21,835 nucleotides of DNA from Triparma columacea (Eukaryota > Sar > Bolidophyceae > Parmales > Triparmaceae), in the NCBI GenBank assembly GCA_030267965.1, contig BRYA01000147.1, forward strand, positions 6,565-28,399. Direction: 5' to 3'. The notes under the pieces are model-generated. The model saw only the letters and a list, made by a program, of their open reading frames with translations. It ran no database searches and was not told where the DNA came from. Numbering within the stretch: the stretch's first letter is position 1; every line of letters begins with the position of its first letter. This document shows, one piece after another, positions 10,401-18,242 of this stretch. A program made the position numbers and the translations under genes.

Positions 10401-11499
10401 AACTCGTGTCCCCCTCCATATATCAAAGAATAAAAACCTCGGTATGTCCATCTTCGACCTCCCCTACTTAACCCCCTTAGGTACCGTTGGGGTTGGGTGT
10501 AAAGTCGAGGTTATTAGAAACGGTGAGGAAGCGGGGATTAAAGGTTTGAAGGTAGGGGATAGGATTGTTCGTATAGGTGGTAGAGTTGTTGATTGTGTTA
10601 ACGAGCTTAAGGATGCTGTTGAATCGGTGATTAAAGGAGGTGGGGGTGAGGTTGATTTTGTAGTTGTTAGGAGGAAGGTTGAAGGTAGGGATGGTGAGGG
10701 TGTTATGGGCCTTATGTGCGAAGGTGTTGCGGGAAGCTTGGGGGGGGAGGAGATTGTACATATTACGAAGAGGATTATGGAGGGGGTGGAAGTCGGGATT
10801 ATACCGGGGGGGGAAAAGGGAGCGAGATCTGGGATGAGCAGGATGTGTAAGGCCGTAAAAGGGGAGGTTAGAGCAAGGTACCTAGAGGAGGTAGCGGAAA
10901 TGGGGAGGAGGGGGGGGGGGGGACAGGGGGTGCTCGCGGCCGGGGTTCTGGCGGACTGCGCCGTCCATTGCACGGGGAGGGAGGCTATGGAACTCGTGCT
11001 GGGGGGTATGGTGGGGATACTCAGGGCCGAGAGGACGACTATTGAGACGCTCGGGGCTGTCGTGGAGAACATGGCGAGGCTGCTGCTTATATTCTCGGCG
11101 GAGGGGAGGGGGGAAGTAGCGAACGGGGTGCTGAGGACGTTCGAGGAGATCGCGGAGAACGAGGGGGTGCCAACGGAGGTGGGGGTCAAGGTGGCAGAGG
11201 GACTGGTAGGATTCATACCGAGCGTTGAGGTGGAGAGGAAACACGGGGTGGTCCTGGACGTTCTGGTTAAGCTGAGCGAGGGGCTGGGGAGGGGGGGGGA
11301 GGACGAGGAAAGGGAGTTTGGTCGTGCTGTGCTGGACTGCTGGGGTGTCTTTGTTAACGGCCCTGGAGGGGTGGGGGAGGGGGAAATTTTGGAGAGGGTT
11401 TGGAGGGGACTTGAGGCCGTCAAGGTTGGGGAGGGCAACCTAGATGCAAACGGTAGGAGGGCGCTGGAGAGGATTATGGGGAAGGTGGGGTTGGGGTAA
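7418..11499 (+). CDS. RELCH-like protein: LisH, coiled coil, HEAT repeats, with a PDZ domain
   Basis: Exons 7418-8430, 8574-9325, 9603-10036 and 10213-11499 join in frame to 1161 residues, close to the roughly 1200 of animal RELCH. A Pro/Ser-rich start is followed by a LisH motif (about 44-90, YYLTSLELLHEL), then LIERDLRIDVLEYELR, a second LisH-like YLRGRGYKMSAVQ (about 171-195) and a coiled coil (about 222-310). HEAT-type helices begin near 345 (LGTMLMLKRPNKKERARII). A PDZ domain sits at about 809-888 (GIKGLKVGDRIVRIGG), and more helical repeats run to the end. Animal RELCH binds RAB11 and moves cholesterol from recycling endosomes to the trans-Golgi; a similar trafficking role is inferred. 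Several G runs code for Gly. The last acceptor may be 10254 instead of 10212. A TATA box lies upstream. Confidence 0.8.
8431..8573 (+). other. RELCH-like intron 1
   Basis: AG|GTGAGA to CCCCCAG, 143 bases, phase 2, with a C-rich tract before the acceptor. Splicing joins SVLSR to RLPLLCNL. The donor contains the in-frame TGA that would otherwise end the protein. Confidence 0.85.
9326..9602 (+). other. RELCH-like intron 2, with microsatellites
   Basis: GAAG|GTGAGA to ACGTTCAG, 277 bases, phase 1. It contains G runs, a GAA-type repeat (9363-9381) and an (AC)n repeat (about 9491-9514). Splicing joins EAVTE to SVNPSFVL. Confidence 0.75.
10037..10212 (+). other. RELCH-like intron 3
   Basis: TTAAG|GTAAGA to TCGTTAG, 176 bases, phase 0, with a long C-rich stretch. 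A second AG at 10254 also keeps the frame, so the exact acceptor is open. Confidence 0.65.
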
Positions 11500-11628
11500 G
11501 GACGCGAAGGACGGCACGAAAAAGCAAAAATAAATGGTGCTTCTGTTTCTGTAGGATAAAAAGAGCGGGACTTCAAGGAACCATAGGAATTCCATTCCTA
11601 TTTCCAAGCTTTAAAACTCCCCCCCCTT

Positions 11629-12015
11629 CTACTTCCCCCCCCCTGCTCTCTTTGCAGCCTCCCTCTCCAATTCCTTCATGTGCAAGTCTAGCAACTCCTT
11701 GGCCCTGTAAACCTTGCTCTGTATGTAGAAGCTCCCCCCGTTCTCAACCGCGTTCGCCTTGAAGTACCTGTCGTAGGCCTTCTGCACGGACTCTGGGTTG
11801 GTGTTCTCCTTCTCTAGGTTGAGGATCTGCCTGGCCTGGCCCCTTGTGAGCTGGTTCTTGGCTATTCCTGCGGCCTTGGCGGCGGCCTCGGCGGCTTGGG
11901 GACCGTTCTTGGCCTGCATTACTGCCTGTTGGTAGGCGGATACGAAGGCTTTACCGAATATACCTGCTGCTAGTACTGCAACTTGACCCAGTACTCTGAT
12001 TATTGGTCCTGCCAT
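11629..12015 (-). CDS. PAM16: PAM16/TIM16, mitochondrial import motor subunit
   Basis: The CDS codes for 128 residues with an ATG start. The N-terminus MAGPIIRVLGQ and the following hydrophobic stretch match the membrane-proximal start of PAM16 (Magmas). The J-like domain covers about residues 58-112 (ARQILNLEKEN, VQKAYDRYFKAN, GGSFYIQSKVYRAKELLD). As in the family, the His-Pro-Asp motif of true J proteins is absent: PAM16 pairs with the J protein PAM18 and restrains its stimulation of mitochondrial Hsp70 at the TIM23 channel. The gene is intronless and of usual length. It is convergent with the RELCH-like gene, about 130 bases away. A TATAAATA on the same strand lies near 12197-12204, roughly 180 bases upstream. 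Confidence 0.93.
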   Translation of the reverse strand: MAGPIIRVLGQVAVLAAGIFGKAFVSAYQQAVMQAKNGPQAAEAAAKAAGIAKNQLTRGQARQILNLEKENTNPESVQKAYDRYFKANAVENGGSFYIQSKVYRAKELLDLHMKELEREAAKRAGGGK

Positions 12016-12762
12016 TTGAGGTTAAAGTGTGTGTATTGTTGATGGGTGTTGATTGATTGGTTGGTGTTGATTGGTCGGTATTGATCGGTGGGTGTTGATT
12101 GGTGGGTGTTGATGTATGTTGAAATGTGTTGATAGGAGTTGATGGGCGTTGGAAATGTGTTGATGTGTGTAGAAATGTAACAAGTCGCTGTGGTGTATTT
12201 ATAGTGCTATATAGGGTAATATATATGTATAAGAAGGGCGATTGTTAGATAATATATCGAATAAATGTATTTTAAGAGGAGTTAAATGGGGCATAGAAGA
12301 TGATGAGGAGACGAGAGTGATGACAAGACCAATATATTTAGGGAACTAAGCCATTTACGAGATTTTTAGAGGTCGCACTATGATTATTATCCCTCAATGT
12401 GGGTCATCGTATAAATATTACTCACGTATGTGCTTTTTAGCAATTTTTAGAGAATGGGGAACTTTGTTGGTTGGAAGGTGGAATTAATTGGCCGGAATGA
12501 AGAATATAACCCTGCTTTTTTCCTCGCCTCTTCTTTCGTTCTTTCTCCCTACTCTCTCTGGTTTTTACTCCTATTGTTGATAGTGTTATGTAGGTGTTAT
12601 TGGTGAATAAAGAGTGTGTGTAGGTAGAGCGAGGCTATCAAAAAATGGCTGAGAGAAATGAAAGATAAAAGGGGGGCAAATAAATTTATAGAGAGGTCAA
12701 ATATATTTATGCAACAATAAAAGAAGGTTTAGATGCTTCAACTCTGCCTAAGATGAATCAAC
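12016..12762. other. Intergenic region upstream of PAM16
   Basis: This region carries the PAM16 5' flank (degenerate GTTGAT repeats, then a TATA-like element) and AT-rich DNA. It ends with the 3' flank of zinc-finger unit 1, including a shared element (GAGGTCAAATATATTTAT) at 12693-12710. I see no convincing coding frame. Confidence 0.5.
12036..12175. repeat. Degenerate GTTGAT(T/G)GGTG repeats
   Basis: About a dozen imperfect copies of a GTTGAT-centred motif with 10-12 base spacing lie between the PAM16 start codon and its TATA-like element. They could be transcribed leader or promoter sequence. Confidence 0.6.
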
Positions 12763-13617
12763 TTATACGTGATGCTTAGAAAGGTGTCTCTTGATTTTGT
12801 CTCTCTGCTTCGCTTTATATTCACACCCTTCTTGCGGGCATGTATGCCAGGTTACGCCAATATCGTGAATACAAGCAAGGTGCTTCTTGATCTCGCCTCT
12901 CTGCTTTGCCTTATATTCACACCCTTCTTGTGGGCATGGATGCCAAGTTACGCCAATATCGTGAATACCAGCAAGGTGGGTCTTGATGTGGCTTCTCTGC
13001 TTCGCCTTGAATTCACACCCCTCTTGCGGGCATGAATGCCATGTTATGCCAATATCGTGAATATCAGCAAGGTGGTCCTTGATGCTGCTTTTCTTCTTCG
13101 CCTTATATTCACACCCATCTTGCGGGCATGTATGCCAGGTGACGCCAATATCGTGAATACTAGCAAGGTGTAACTTGAGGGTGGATCTCATCTTCGCCTT
13201 GAATTCACACCCTTCTTGCGGGCACGTATGCCAGGTTACGCCAATATCGTGAATATTAGCAAGGTGATCCTTGATATGGCTTCTCCTCTTCGCCTTATAT
13301 TCACATCCTTCTTGCGGGCATGTATACCATATTGTGCTAATACCGTACTGAGACTTCTTTTCACTACCAAGGTCCTCTGATCGAACTTTTTCCACCTTGA
13401 TTCCTTCTATTTTGATGTTACTAGGCGCGCTACCCGATCCTCCGACACCACCTACTGTCGATTCACCCTCACTCTCTCCTTGAAACTCAGGAAGGATACC
13501 AAGGTCATCCGATCCAACTTCTTCCACCTTGCATCCTTCTACTTTGGCGACACTAGGCGCGCGTGTATTATCTTGCAACTGACTGAAATCTAGACAATGC
13601 ACCGGCACTATCGACAT
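12763..13617 (-). CDS. Tandem C2H2 zinc-finger protein, unit 1 (6 fingers)
   Basis: The CDS codes for 284 residues from the conserved start MSIVPVHCLDF. The N-terminal 95 residues hold two copies of an (I/A)K(I/V)EG(C/I)KVE motif and a Gly/Ser-rich spacer. From residue 100 there are six fingers of the form C-x4-C-x12-H-x4-H (CPQEGC ... HLA.IH) joined by DIGVTWH linkers, period 32 residues; the last finger ends the protein (QRDKIKRHLSKHHV). These are probably DNA-binding. Framework residues barely change, while residues at helix positions -1, 2, 3 and 6 vary. The linker is not the usual TGEKP. The acidic region seen in units 2 and 3 is missing. Unlike units 2-4, no membrane-protein gene lies upstream: a MITE is there instead. 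Confidence 0.85.
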   Translation of the reverse strand: MSIVPVHCLDFSQLQDNTRAPSVAKVEGCKVEEVGSDDLGILPEFQGESEGESTVGGVGGSGSAPSNIKIEGIKVEKVRSEDLGSEKKSQYGISTIWYTCPQEGCEYKAKRRSHIKDHLANIHDIGVTWHTCPQEGCEFKAKMRSTLKLHLASIHDIGVTWHTCPQDGCEYKAKKKSSIKDHLADIHDIGITWHSCPQEGCEFKAKQRSHIKTHLAGIHDIGVTWHPCPQEGCEYKAKQRGEIKKHLACIHDIGVTWHTCPQEGCEYKAKQRDKIKRHLSKHHV

Positions 13618-13696
13618 GAGCTCTTTCTTATTGTTATAGGATAGTAATGGACAGAAAATGTATGTCTGGGCATGGCAACACTGGAAAATAAATTGA

Positions 13697-14193
13697 TACC
13701 TTTCCAGTCCAGCTGACCATCACCTAAGCTTATTTGTGATTTTCTGTGGCTTATTTATGAAGTCGAATGAAAATAAATACGGGGTTAATATACGTAGTAT
13801 ATTCAATGCCTTCGACTTGAATTTTACCGAAAGAAAAGGTTATTCTGATAATTTTTGTCGATGTGAGATGGGTAAAAATTGGTTAAGCGAAGGGTAATGA
13901 GGGCACGTATAACATAAAAGTAGCTGCGGTAGGCATGGTTTTAATATGAAATAGATTGGACGCTGTAATTTTACGTATCTCTTTAAAGTTTGTTGATATT
14001 GATCACTCCCATGGCCCCCAAAAAATAAAGAAAATGACGACCCGTAAAATTTGTAATACGTTCCTTGGGTTCTTGGGGGAAACTAAGCGCATCGTGGATA
14101 ACTTTTATGTCATATTATCCTAAAACCAAGCACTACAAATTTTTAGAAAATCACAGAAATGCTTAGGTGATGGTCAGCTGGACTGGAAAGGTA
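13697..14193. mobile_element. MITE of Tc1/mariner type, with TA target duplication
   Basis: The element proper is 13699-14191 (493 bp). Its terminal inverted repeats, 13699-13729 and 14161-14191, match perfectly over 31 bases, each beginning CCTTTCCAGTCC when read inward. They continue with 13 of 16 matches further in. TA flanks both ends (13697-13698 and 14192-14193). No transposase frame exists inside, so it is non-autonomous. A TA duplication is typical of the Tc1/mariner superfamily. It separates zinc-finger units 1 and 2. Confidence 0.88.
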
Positions 14194-14261
14194 AGGTCAA
14201 ATATATTTATAAACAATAAAAGAAGGTTTAGATGCTTCAACTCTGCTTAAGATGAAACGAC

Positions 14262-15659
14262 TTATAAGTGAAGCCTAGAAATGTGACTCTTGAGGTGGGA
14301 TCTCTGCTTCACCTTATATTCACACCCTTCTTGCGGGCATGGAAACCAAGTTACGCCAATATCGTGAATATTAGCAAGGTGCTGCTTGATAGTGCCTCTC
14401 TTCTTCGCCTTATATTCACACCCTTCTTGCGGGCATGAATGCCATGTTACCCCAATATCGTGAATACCAGCAAGGTGCTGCTTGATCTTGCTTCTCTGCT
14501 TCGTCTTAAATTCACACCCTTCTTGCGGGCATGTATGCCACATTACGCCAATATCGTGAGTATGAGCAAGGTGCTGATTGATATTGCTTTTCTGCTTCGC
14601 CTTATATTCACAACCCTCTTGCGGGCATGTATGCCACGTTACGCCAATATCGTGGATACCAGCAAGGTGTAACTTGATATGGTTTCTCTCCTTCGCCTTA
14701 TATTCACACCCCTCTTGTTGGCATGAATGCCATTTTACGCCAATATCGTGAATACCAGCAAGGTGGCTCTTGATACCGTCTGCCTTCTTCGTCTTATATT
14801 CACACCCCTCTTGTGGGCATGAATGCCACGTTACGCCAATATCGTGAATATCTGCAAGGTGCTGCTTGATATTGCTTTTCTGCTTCGCTTTATATTGACA
14901 TCCTTCTTGCGGGCATGTATGCCATGTTACGCCAATGTCGTGAATATGAGCAAGATGCTGCTTGATGGTGCATCTCTGCTTCGTCTTATATTCACAACCC
15001 TCTTGCGGGCATGTATGCCAAGTTACGCCAATATCATGAATATTAGCAAGGTGTGACTTCATATTGCCTCTCTCCTTCGCCTTATATTCACACCCTTCTT
15101 GCGGGCATGAATGCCACATTACGCCAATATCGTGAACATTAGCAAGATGTAACTTGATGCTGCCTTTCCCCTTCGCCTTATATTCACACCCATCTTGCGG
15201 GCATGTATACCATATTGTGCCAATACCGTACTGAGACTTCTTTTCATACCCAGGCTCATATTCATCATCATCATTTTCACCACCATTACCATCACCATCC
15301 CAAGATTCATCATCTTCGTCATAGTCTTCTTCGCCATTACCATTATCATCCCAATACTCATCGTCGCTCCTACTGTTAGTCTTCCTTTCAGCAACAACCA
15401 CATCCTCATCCTCATCACATGGTTGGCATACAAGTAATTCATGCCGCACCACTTCCTCCTCTTTAACAAATACCTCGCTTCCCGATCCTCCGACACCACC
15501 TGCTGTCGATTCACCTTTACTCCCTCCTTGAAACTCAGGAAGGATACCAAGGTCCTCCGATCTAACTTCTTCCACCTTGCATCCTTCTATTTTGATACTA
15601 GGCGCAAGTGTGTTAACGTGCGAGCTGAAATCTAGACAATGCGCCGGCACTGTCGACAT
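14262..15659 (-). CDS. Tandem C2H2 zinc-finger protein, unit 2 (10 fingers)
   Basis: The CDS codes for 465 residues from MSTVPAHCLDF, the start shared by the array; the open frame further upstream has no ATG. It has one IKIEGCKVEE motif, VFVKEEEVV, HELLVCQPCDEDED and a long Asp/Glu/Asn/Gly acidic region (about 80-137). KKSQYGIGTIW then leads into ten fingers (153-465) with the same C-x4-C-x12-H-x4-H and DIGVTWH design. This is the longest member. Fingers 5-8 resemble fingers 4-7 of unit 3 in order, and finger 3 (QRCTIKQ) reappears twice in unit 5. The acidic part may act in protein contacts. The gene is divergent from membrane-protein copy A, with 97 bases between start codons. Role inferred: sequence-specific DNA binding. 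Confidence 0.87.
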   Translation of the reverse strand: MSTVPAHCLDFSSHVNTLAPSIKIEGCKVEEVRSEDLGILPEFQGGSKGESTAGGVGGSGSEVFVKEEEVVRHELLVCQPCDEDEDVVVAERKTNSRSDDEYWDDNGNGEEDYDEDDESWDGDGNGGENDDDEYEPGYEKKSQYGIGTIWYTCPQDGCEYKAKGKGSIKLHLANVHDIGVMWHSCPQEGCEYKAKERGNMKSHLANIHDIGVTWHTCPQEGCEYKTKQRCTIKQHLAHIHDIGVTWHTCPQEGCQYKAKQKSNIKQHLADIHDIGVTWHSCPQEGCEYKTKKADGIKSHLAGIHDIGVKWHSCQQEGCEYKAKERNHIKLHLAGIHDIGVTWHTCPQEGCEYKAKQKSNINQHLAHTHDIGVMWHTCPQEGCEFKTKQRSKIKQHLAGIHDIGVTWHSCPQEGCEYKAKKRGTIKQHLANIHDIGVTWFPCPQEGCEYKVKQRSHLKSHISRLHL

Positions 15660-15756
15660 GAACTCTTTTCTATCTATCTGGTAGAAAAATAGGAATTCTA
15701 TCTGGTAATCTGGCAAGGAAACAAAAAAATAATTGAAAGGTAGATATCCCACGTTA
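15660..15756. promoter_or_regulatory. Bidirectional promoter, unit 2 / copy A
   Basis: These 97 bases lie between the divergent start codons of zinc-finger unit 2 and membrane-protein copy A. The stretch is nearly repeated upstream of unit 4 (19065-19159), so it was duplicated with the pair. Confidence 0.5.
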
Positions 15757-16317
15757 ATGGCTGGGATAGCAGCGATACCAGCGATAGCATTCGGCGCGTG
15801 CGCTGGGTTGACAATAGGTATAACAATAGGTATAGTAGGTGAGCTCTCTCAAACAGTATTCCTTCTCTCTCTTCGGTTAGCCCAAGGACTCAAAATCCCC
15901 CCTTACGCCTTGCGCTCGGAGTGTAAACGTTACCCCAACGTTATAATCCCAATCCCGTCGGCTGACACCTATAATCCCCTAACCTCAACTACCTCTCTTC
16001 CTTCCTCTCCAGTCGGAGTCGAGACAGGTTTCTGGTGGGCAGGTTTACTCTCAGGTCTCGCATCAGCAGCACTGTCAGCGTGCGGTATATCGAGCGCTGG
16101 TATATGGTACATATTCAAGGACTACGGGTTACAAAATCCTCCTGTGCAGCGTAAATATACAGATTACACACATATCTGTCACATATGTAAGTATGGTGCC
16201 GATAACAAAAAAACATTTACCACACATTTAAATACAGAGAAACACTGCAAGGCTGTTAAGAACGTGGGGGGGGGGGGGGGGGCGAAAGGGGAAGGGGAGA
16301 TATTGAACAAGGTTTGA
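15757..16317 (+). CDS. Small membrane protein with U1-like zinc finger, copy A
   Basis: The CDS codes for 186 residues if unspliced, from MAGIAAIPAIAF. A hydrophobic Gly/Ala/Ile-rich segment (about 3-30) and a second one (FWWAGLLSGLASAALSACG, about 89-115) suggest two membrane passes with a Pro/Ser-rich loop between. A soluble tail carries CHIC...H.....H, a C-x2-C-x12-H-x5-H finger like that of U1C/matrin proteins, then a poly-Gly stretch coded by 17 G. A 48-base in-frame GT-AG segment (15839-15886) is probably an intron, giving 170 residues, because copy B needs the equivalent cut. The gene is divergent from unit 2. I do not recognise the family; the resemblance to proteolipid subunits is only in composition. 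Confidence 0.6.
   Translation: MAGIAAIPAIAFGACAGLTIGITIGIVGELSQTVFLLSLRLAQGLKIPPYALRSECKRYPNVIIPIPSADTYNPLTSTTSLPSSPVGVETGFWWAGLLSGLASAALSACGISSAGIWYIFKDYGLQNPPVQRKYTDYTHICHICKYGADNKKTFTTHLNTEKHCKAVKNVGGGGGAKGEGEILNKV
15839..15886 (+). other. Possible 48-base intron in copy A
   Basis: TAG|GTGAGC to CCCAAG. Its length is a multiple of three, so copy A is open either way. Splicing gives GIVG-LKIPPYALRSECK. Confidence 0.45.
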
Positions 16318-16375
16318 CAGGGATAGAAGAGGTCAAATATATTTAGATGCTTCAACTCTGCTTAAGATGAACAAC

Positions 16376-17599
16376 TTATAGGTGATGCCTAGAAATGTGT
16401 CTCTTGAGGCTGCCTCTCTCCTTCGCCTTATATTCACAACTCTCTTGCGAGCATGTATGCCACGTTACACCGATATCGTGAATATTAGCAAGGTGTAATT
16501 TGATCTTGCTTCTCTGCTTCGTCTTAAATTCACACCCTTCTTGCGGGCATGTATGCCACGTTACGCCAATATCGTGAGTATGAGCAAGGTGCTGATTGAT
16601 ATTGCTTTTCTGCTTCGCCTTATATACACAACCCTCTTGCGGGCATGTATGCCACGTTACGCCAATATCGTGGATACCAGCAAGGTGTAACTTGATATGG
16701 TTTCTCTCCTTCGCCTTATATTCACACCCCTCTTGTTGGCATGTATGCCATTTTACGCCAATATCGTGAATATGAGCAAGGTGCTGCTTGATACTGTCTG
16801 CCTTCTTCGTCTTATATTCACACCCTTCTTGCGGGCATGTACGCCACGTTACGCCAATATCGTGAATATTAGCAAGGTGCTGCTTGATGCTGCTTCTCTG
16901 CTTCGCTTTATATTGACATCCTTCTTGCGGGCATGCATGCCATGTTACTCCAATATCGTGAATATCAGCAAGGTGTATCTTGATATCGCCTCTCATCTTC
17001 GCCTTATATTCACACCCTTCTTGTTGGCATGAATGCCAAGTTACGCCAATATCGTGAATATTAGCAAGGTGCTGCTTGATATGGCTTTTCTTCTTCGCCT
17101 TATGTTCACACCCTTCTTGCGGGCATAAATGCCATATTGTGCCAATACCGTACTGAGACTTCTTTTCATACCCAGGCTCATCGTCATCATTTTCACCACC
17201 ATTACCATGGCCCTCCCAAGATTCATTGTCCTCGTCAAAGTCTTCTTCGCCATTGTCATAACTGATTTCCATTCCCGCCTCTCCCTTTCTCTCCTTGCTC
17301 CTGCTTTTAATCTTCCTTTCAGCAACAACCTCCACAATCTCATCCTCATCACATGGTTGGCATACAAGCAATTCATGCCGCACCACTTCCTCCTCTTTTA
17401 CAAATACCGCGCTACCCGATCCTCCGACACCACCTGCTGTCGATTCACCCTTATTCCCTTCTTGAAACTCAGGAAGGATACCAAGGTCCTCCGATCCAAC
17501 TTCTTCCACCTTGCATCCTTCTACTTTGGCGACCCTAGGCGCGCGTGTATTATCGTGCGACTGCCTGAAATCTAGAAAATGCGCCGGCACTGTCGACAT
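16376..17599 (-). CDS. Tandem C2H2 zinc-finger protein, unit 3 (8 fingers)
   Basis: The CDS codes for 407 residues from MSTVPAHFLDF. The frame is open upstream with possible earlier Met (MPRHLVSI), also present before unit 5, so a longer form cannot be excluded. The N-terminus has VAKVEGCKVEEVGSEDLG, then VFVKEEEVV, HELLVCQPCDEDE and an acidic Asn/Gly region up to about 150. Eight fingers run from about 159 to the end. Fingers 4-7 parallel unit 2 fingers 5-8 (KKAD, ERNHIKL, QKSNINQ, QRSKIK), which indicates shared descent or exchange. The closing finger CSQESC..ERGSLKRHISRHHL is like that of unit 5. The gene is divergent from membrane-protein copy B. Confidence 0.86.
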   Translation of the reverse strand: MSTVPAHFLDFRQSHDNTRAPRVAKVEGCKVEEVGSEDLGILPEFQEGNKGESTAGGVGGSGSAVFVKEEEVVRHELLVCQPCDEDEIVEVVAERKIKSRSKERKGEAGMEISYDNGEEDFDEDNESWEGHGNGGENDDDEPGYEKKSQYGIGTIWHLCPQEGCEHKAKKKSHIKQHLANIHDIGVTWHSCQQEGCEYKAKMRGDIKIHLADIHDIGVTWHACPQEGCQYKAKQRSSIKQHLANIHDIGVTWRTCPQEGCEYKTKKADSIKQHLAHIHDIGVKWHTCQQEGCEYKAKERNHIKLHLAGIHDIGVTWHTCPQEGCVYKAKQKSNINQHLAHTHDIGVTWHTCPQEGCEFKTKQRSKIKLHLANIHDIGVTWHTCSQESCEYKAKERGSLKRHISRHHL

Positions 17600-17725
17600 G
17601 GACTCTTTTCTTATTGGGATAGGGATAGTAATGGACACCAAATGTCTGGGCATGGCAACACTGGGCAATATGTTCATATCATGACAAGGAAACAAAAATA
17701 ATTGAAAGGTAGATATCCCACGTTA
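17600..17725. promoter_or_regulatory. Bidirectional promoter, unit 3 / copy B
   Basis: This lies between divergent start codons. The half near unit 3 resembles the upstream sequence of units 1 and 5 (AAATGTCTGGGCAT), while the half near copy B resembles the unit 2 and 4 type. Confidence 0.45.
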
Positions 17726-18183
17726 ATGGCTGGGATAGCAGCGATACCAGCGATAGCATTCGGCGCGTGCGCTGGGTTGACAATAGGTATAACAATAGGT
17801 ATAGTAGGTGAGCTCTCTCAAACAGTATTCCTTCTCTCTCGTCAACAGCCTAAGGACTCAAAATCCTCCCTTACGCCTTGCGCTCGGAGTGTAAACGCTA
17901 CCCCAACGTTATAATCCCCATCCCGTCGGCTGCCACCTATAACCCCCTAACCTCAACTACCTCCCCCCCTTCCTCTCCAGTCACTAACGAGACAGGTTAC
18001 TGGTGGGCAGGTTTACTCTCAGGTCTCGCGTCAGCAGCACTGTCAGCGTGCGGTATAGCGAGCGCTGGTATCGCTTACATATTCAAGGACTACGATCCTG
18101 GGGGGAACAAGAGAAGGGGAAATAGAAACGTGGGGGGGGGGGGGGGGACGAAAGGGGAAGGGGAGAGATTGAACAAGGTTTGA
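17726..18183 (+). CDS. Small membrane protein, copy B, spliced
   Basis: The first reading frame (MAGIAAIPAIAFGACAGL) and the second (LRSECKRYPNVIIPIPS.. to the stop at 18183) are in different phases. Removing 17808-17854 (TAG|GTGAGC to CCTAAG, 47 bases) joins them to a 136-residue protein that aligns with copy A: two hydrophobic segments with a Pro/Ser-rich loop. Where copy A has its zinc finger, B has a short DPGGNKRRGN tail and poly-Gly from 16 G. If this tiny intron is not real, B is a frameshifted pseudogene. It is divergent from zinc-finger unit 3. Function unknown. Confidence 0.5.
17808..17854 (+). other. Proposed 47-base intron in copy B
   Basis: The donor TAG|GTGAGC and the AAG|G acceptor sit at the same places as in copy A. 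The one-base length difference from copy A leaves the spliced frame intact in both copies but would break copy B if retained. Confidence 0.5.
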
Positions 18184-18242
18184 CAGGGATAGAAGAGGTC
18201 AAATATATTTAGATGCTTCAACTCTGCTTAAGATGAATCAAC

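Noticed and set aside
10464..11576. A 370-codon minus-strand frame rich in Ser, Pro and Thr
   Set aside because: It is the antisense of RELCH-like exon 4, whose G-rich sense strand gives few stops on the other strand. The sense frame has PDZ and helical repeats.
15757..15840. Resemblance of the membrane-protein N-terminus to ATPase proteolipid subunits
   Set aside because: The likeness is limited to Gly/Ala/Ile composition; there is no conserved acidic residue in a membrane helix and the overall layout differs.
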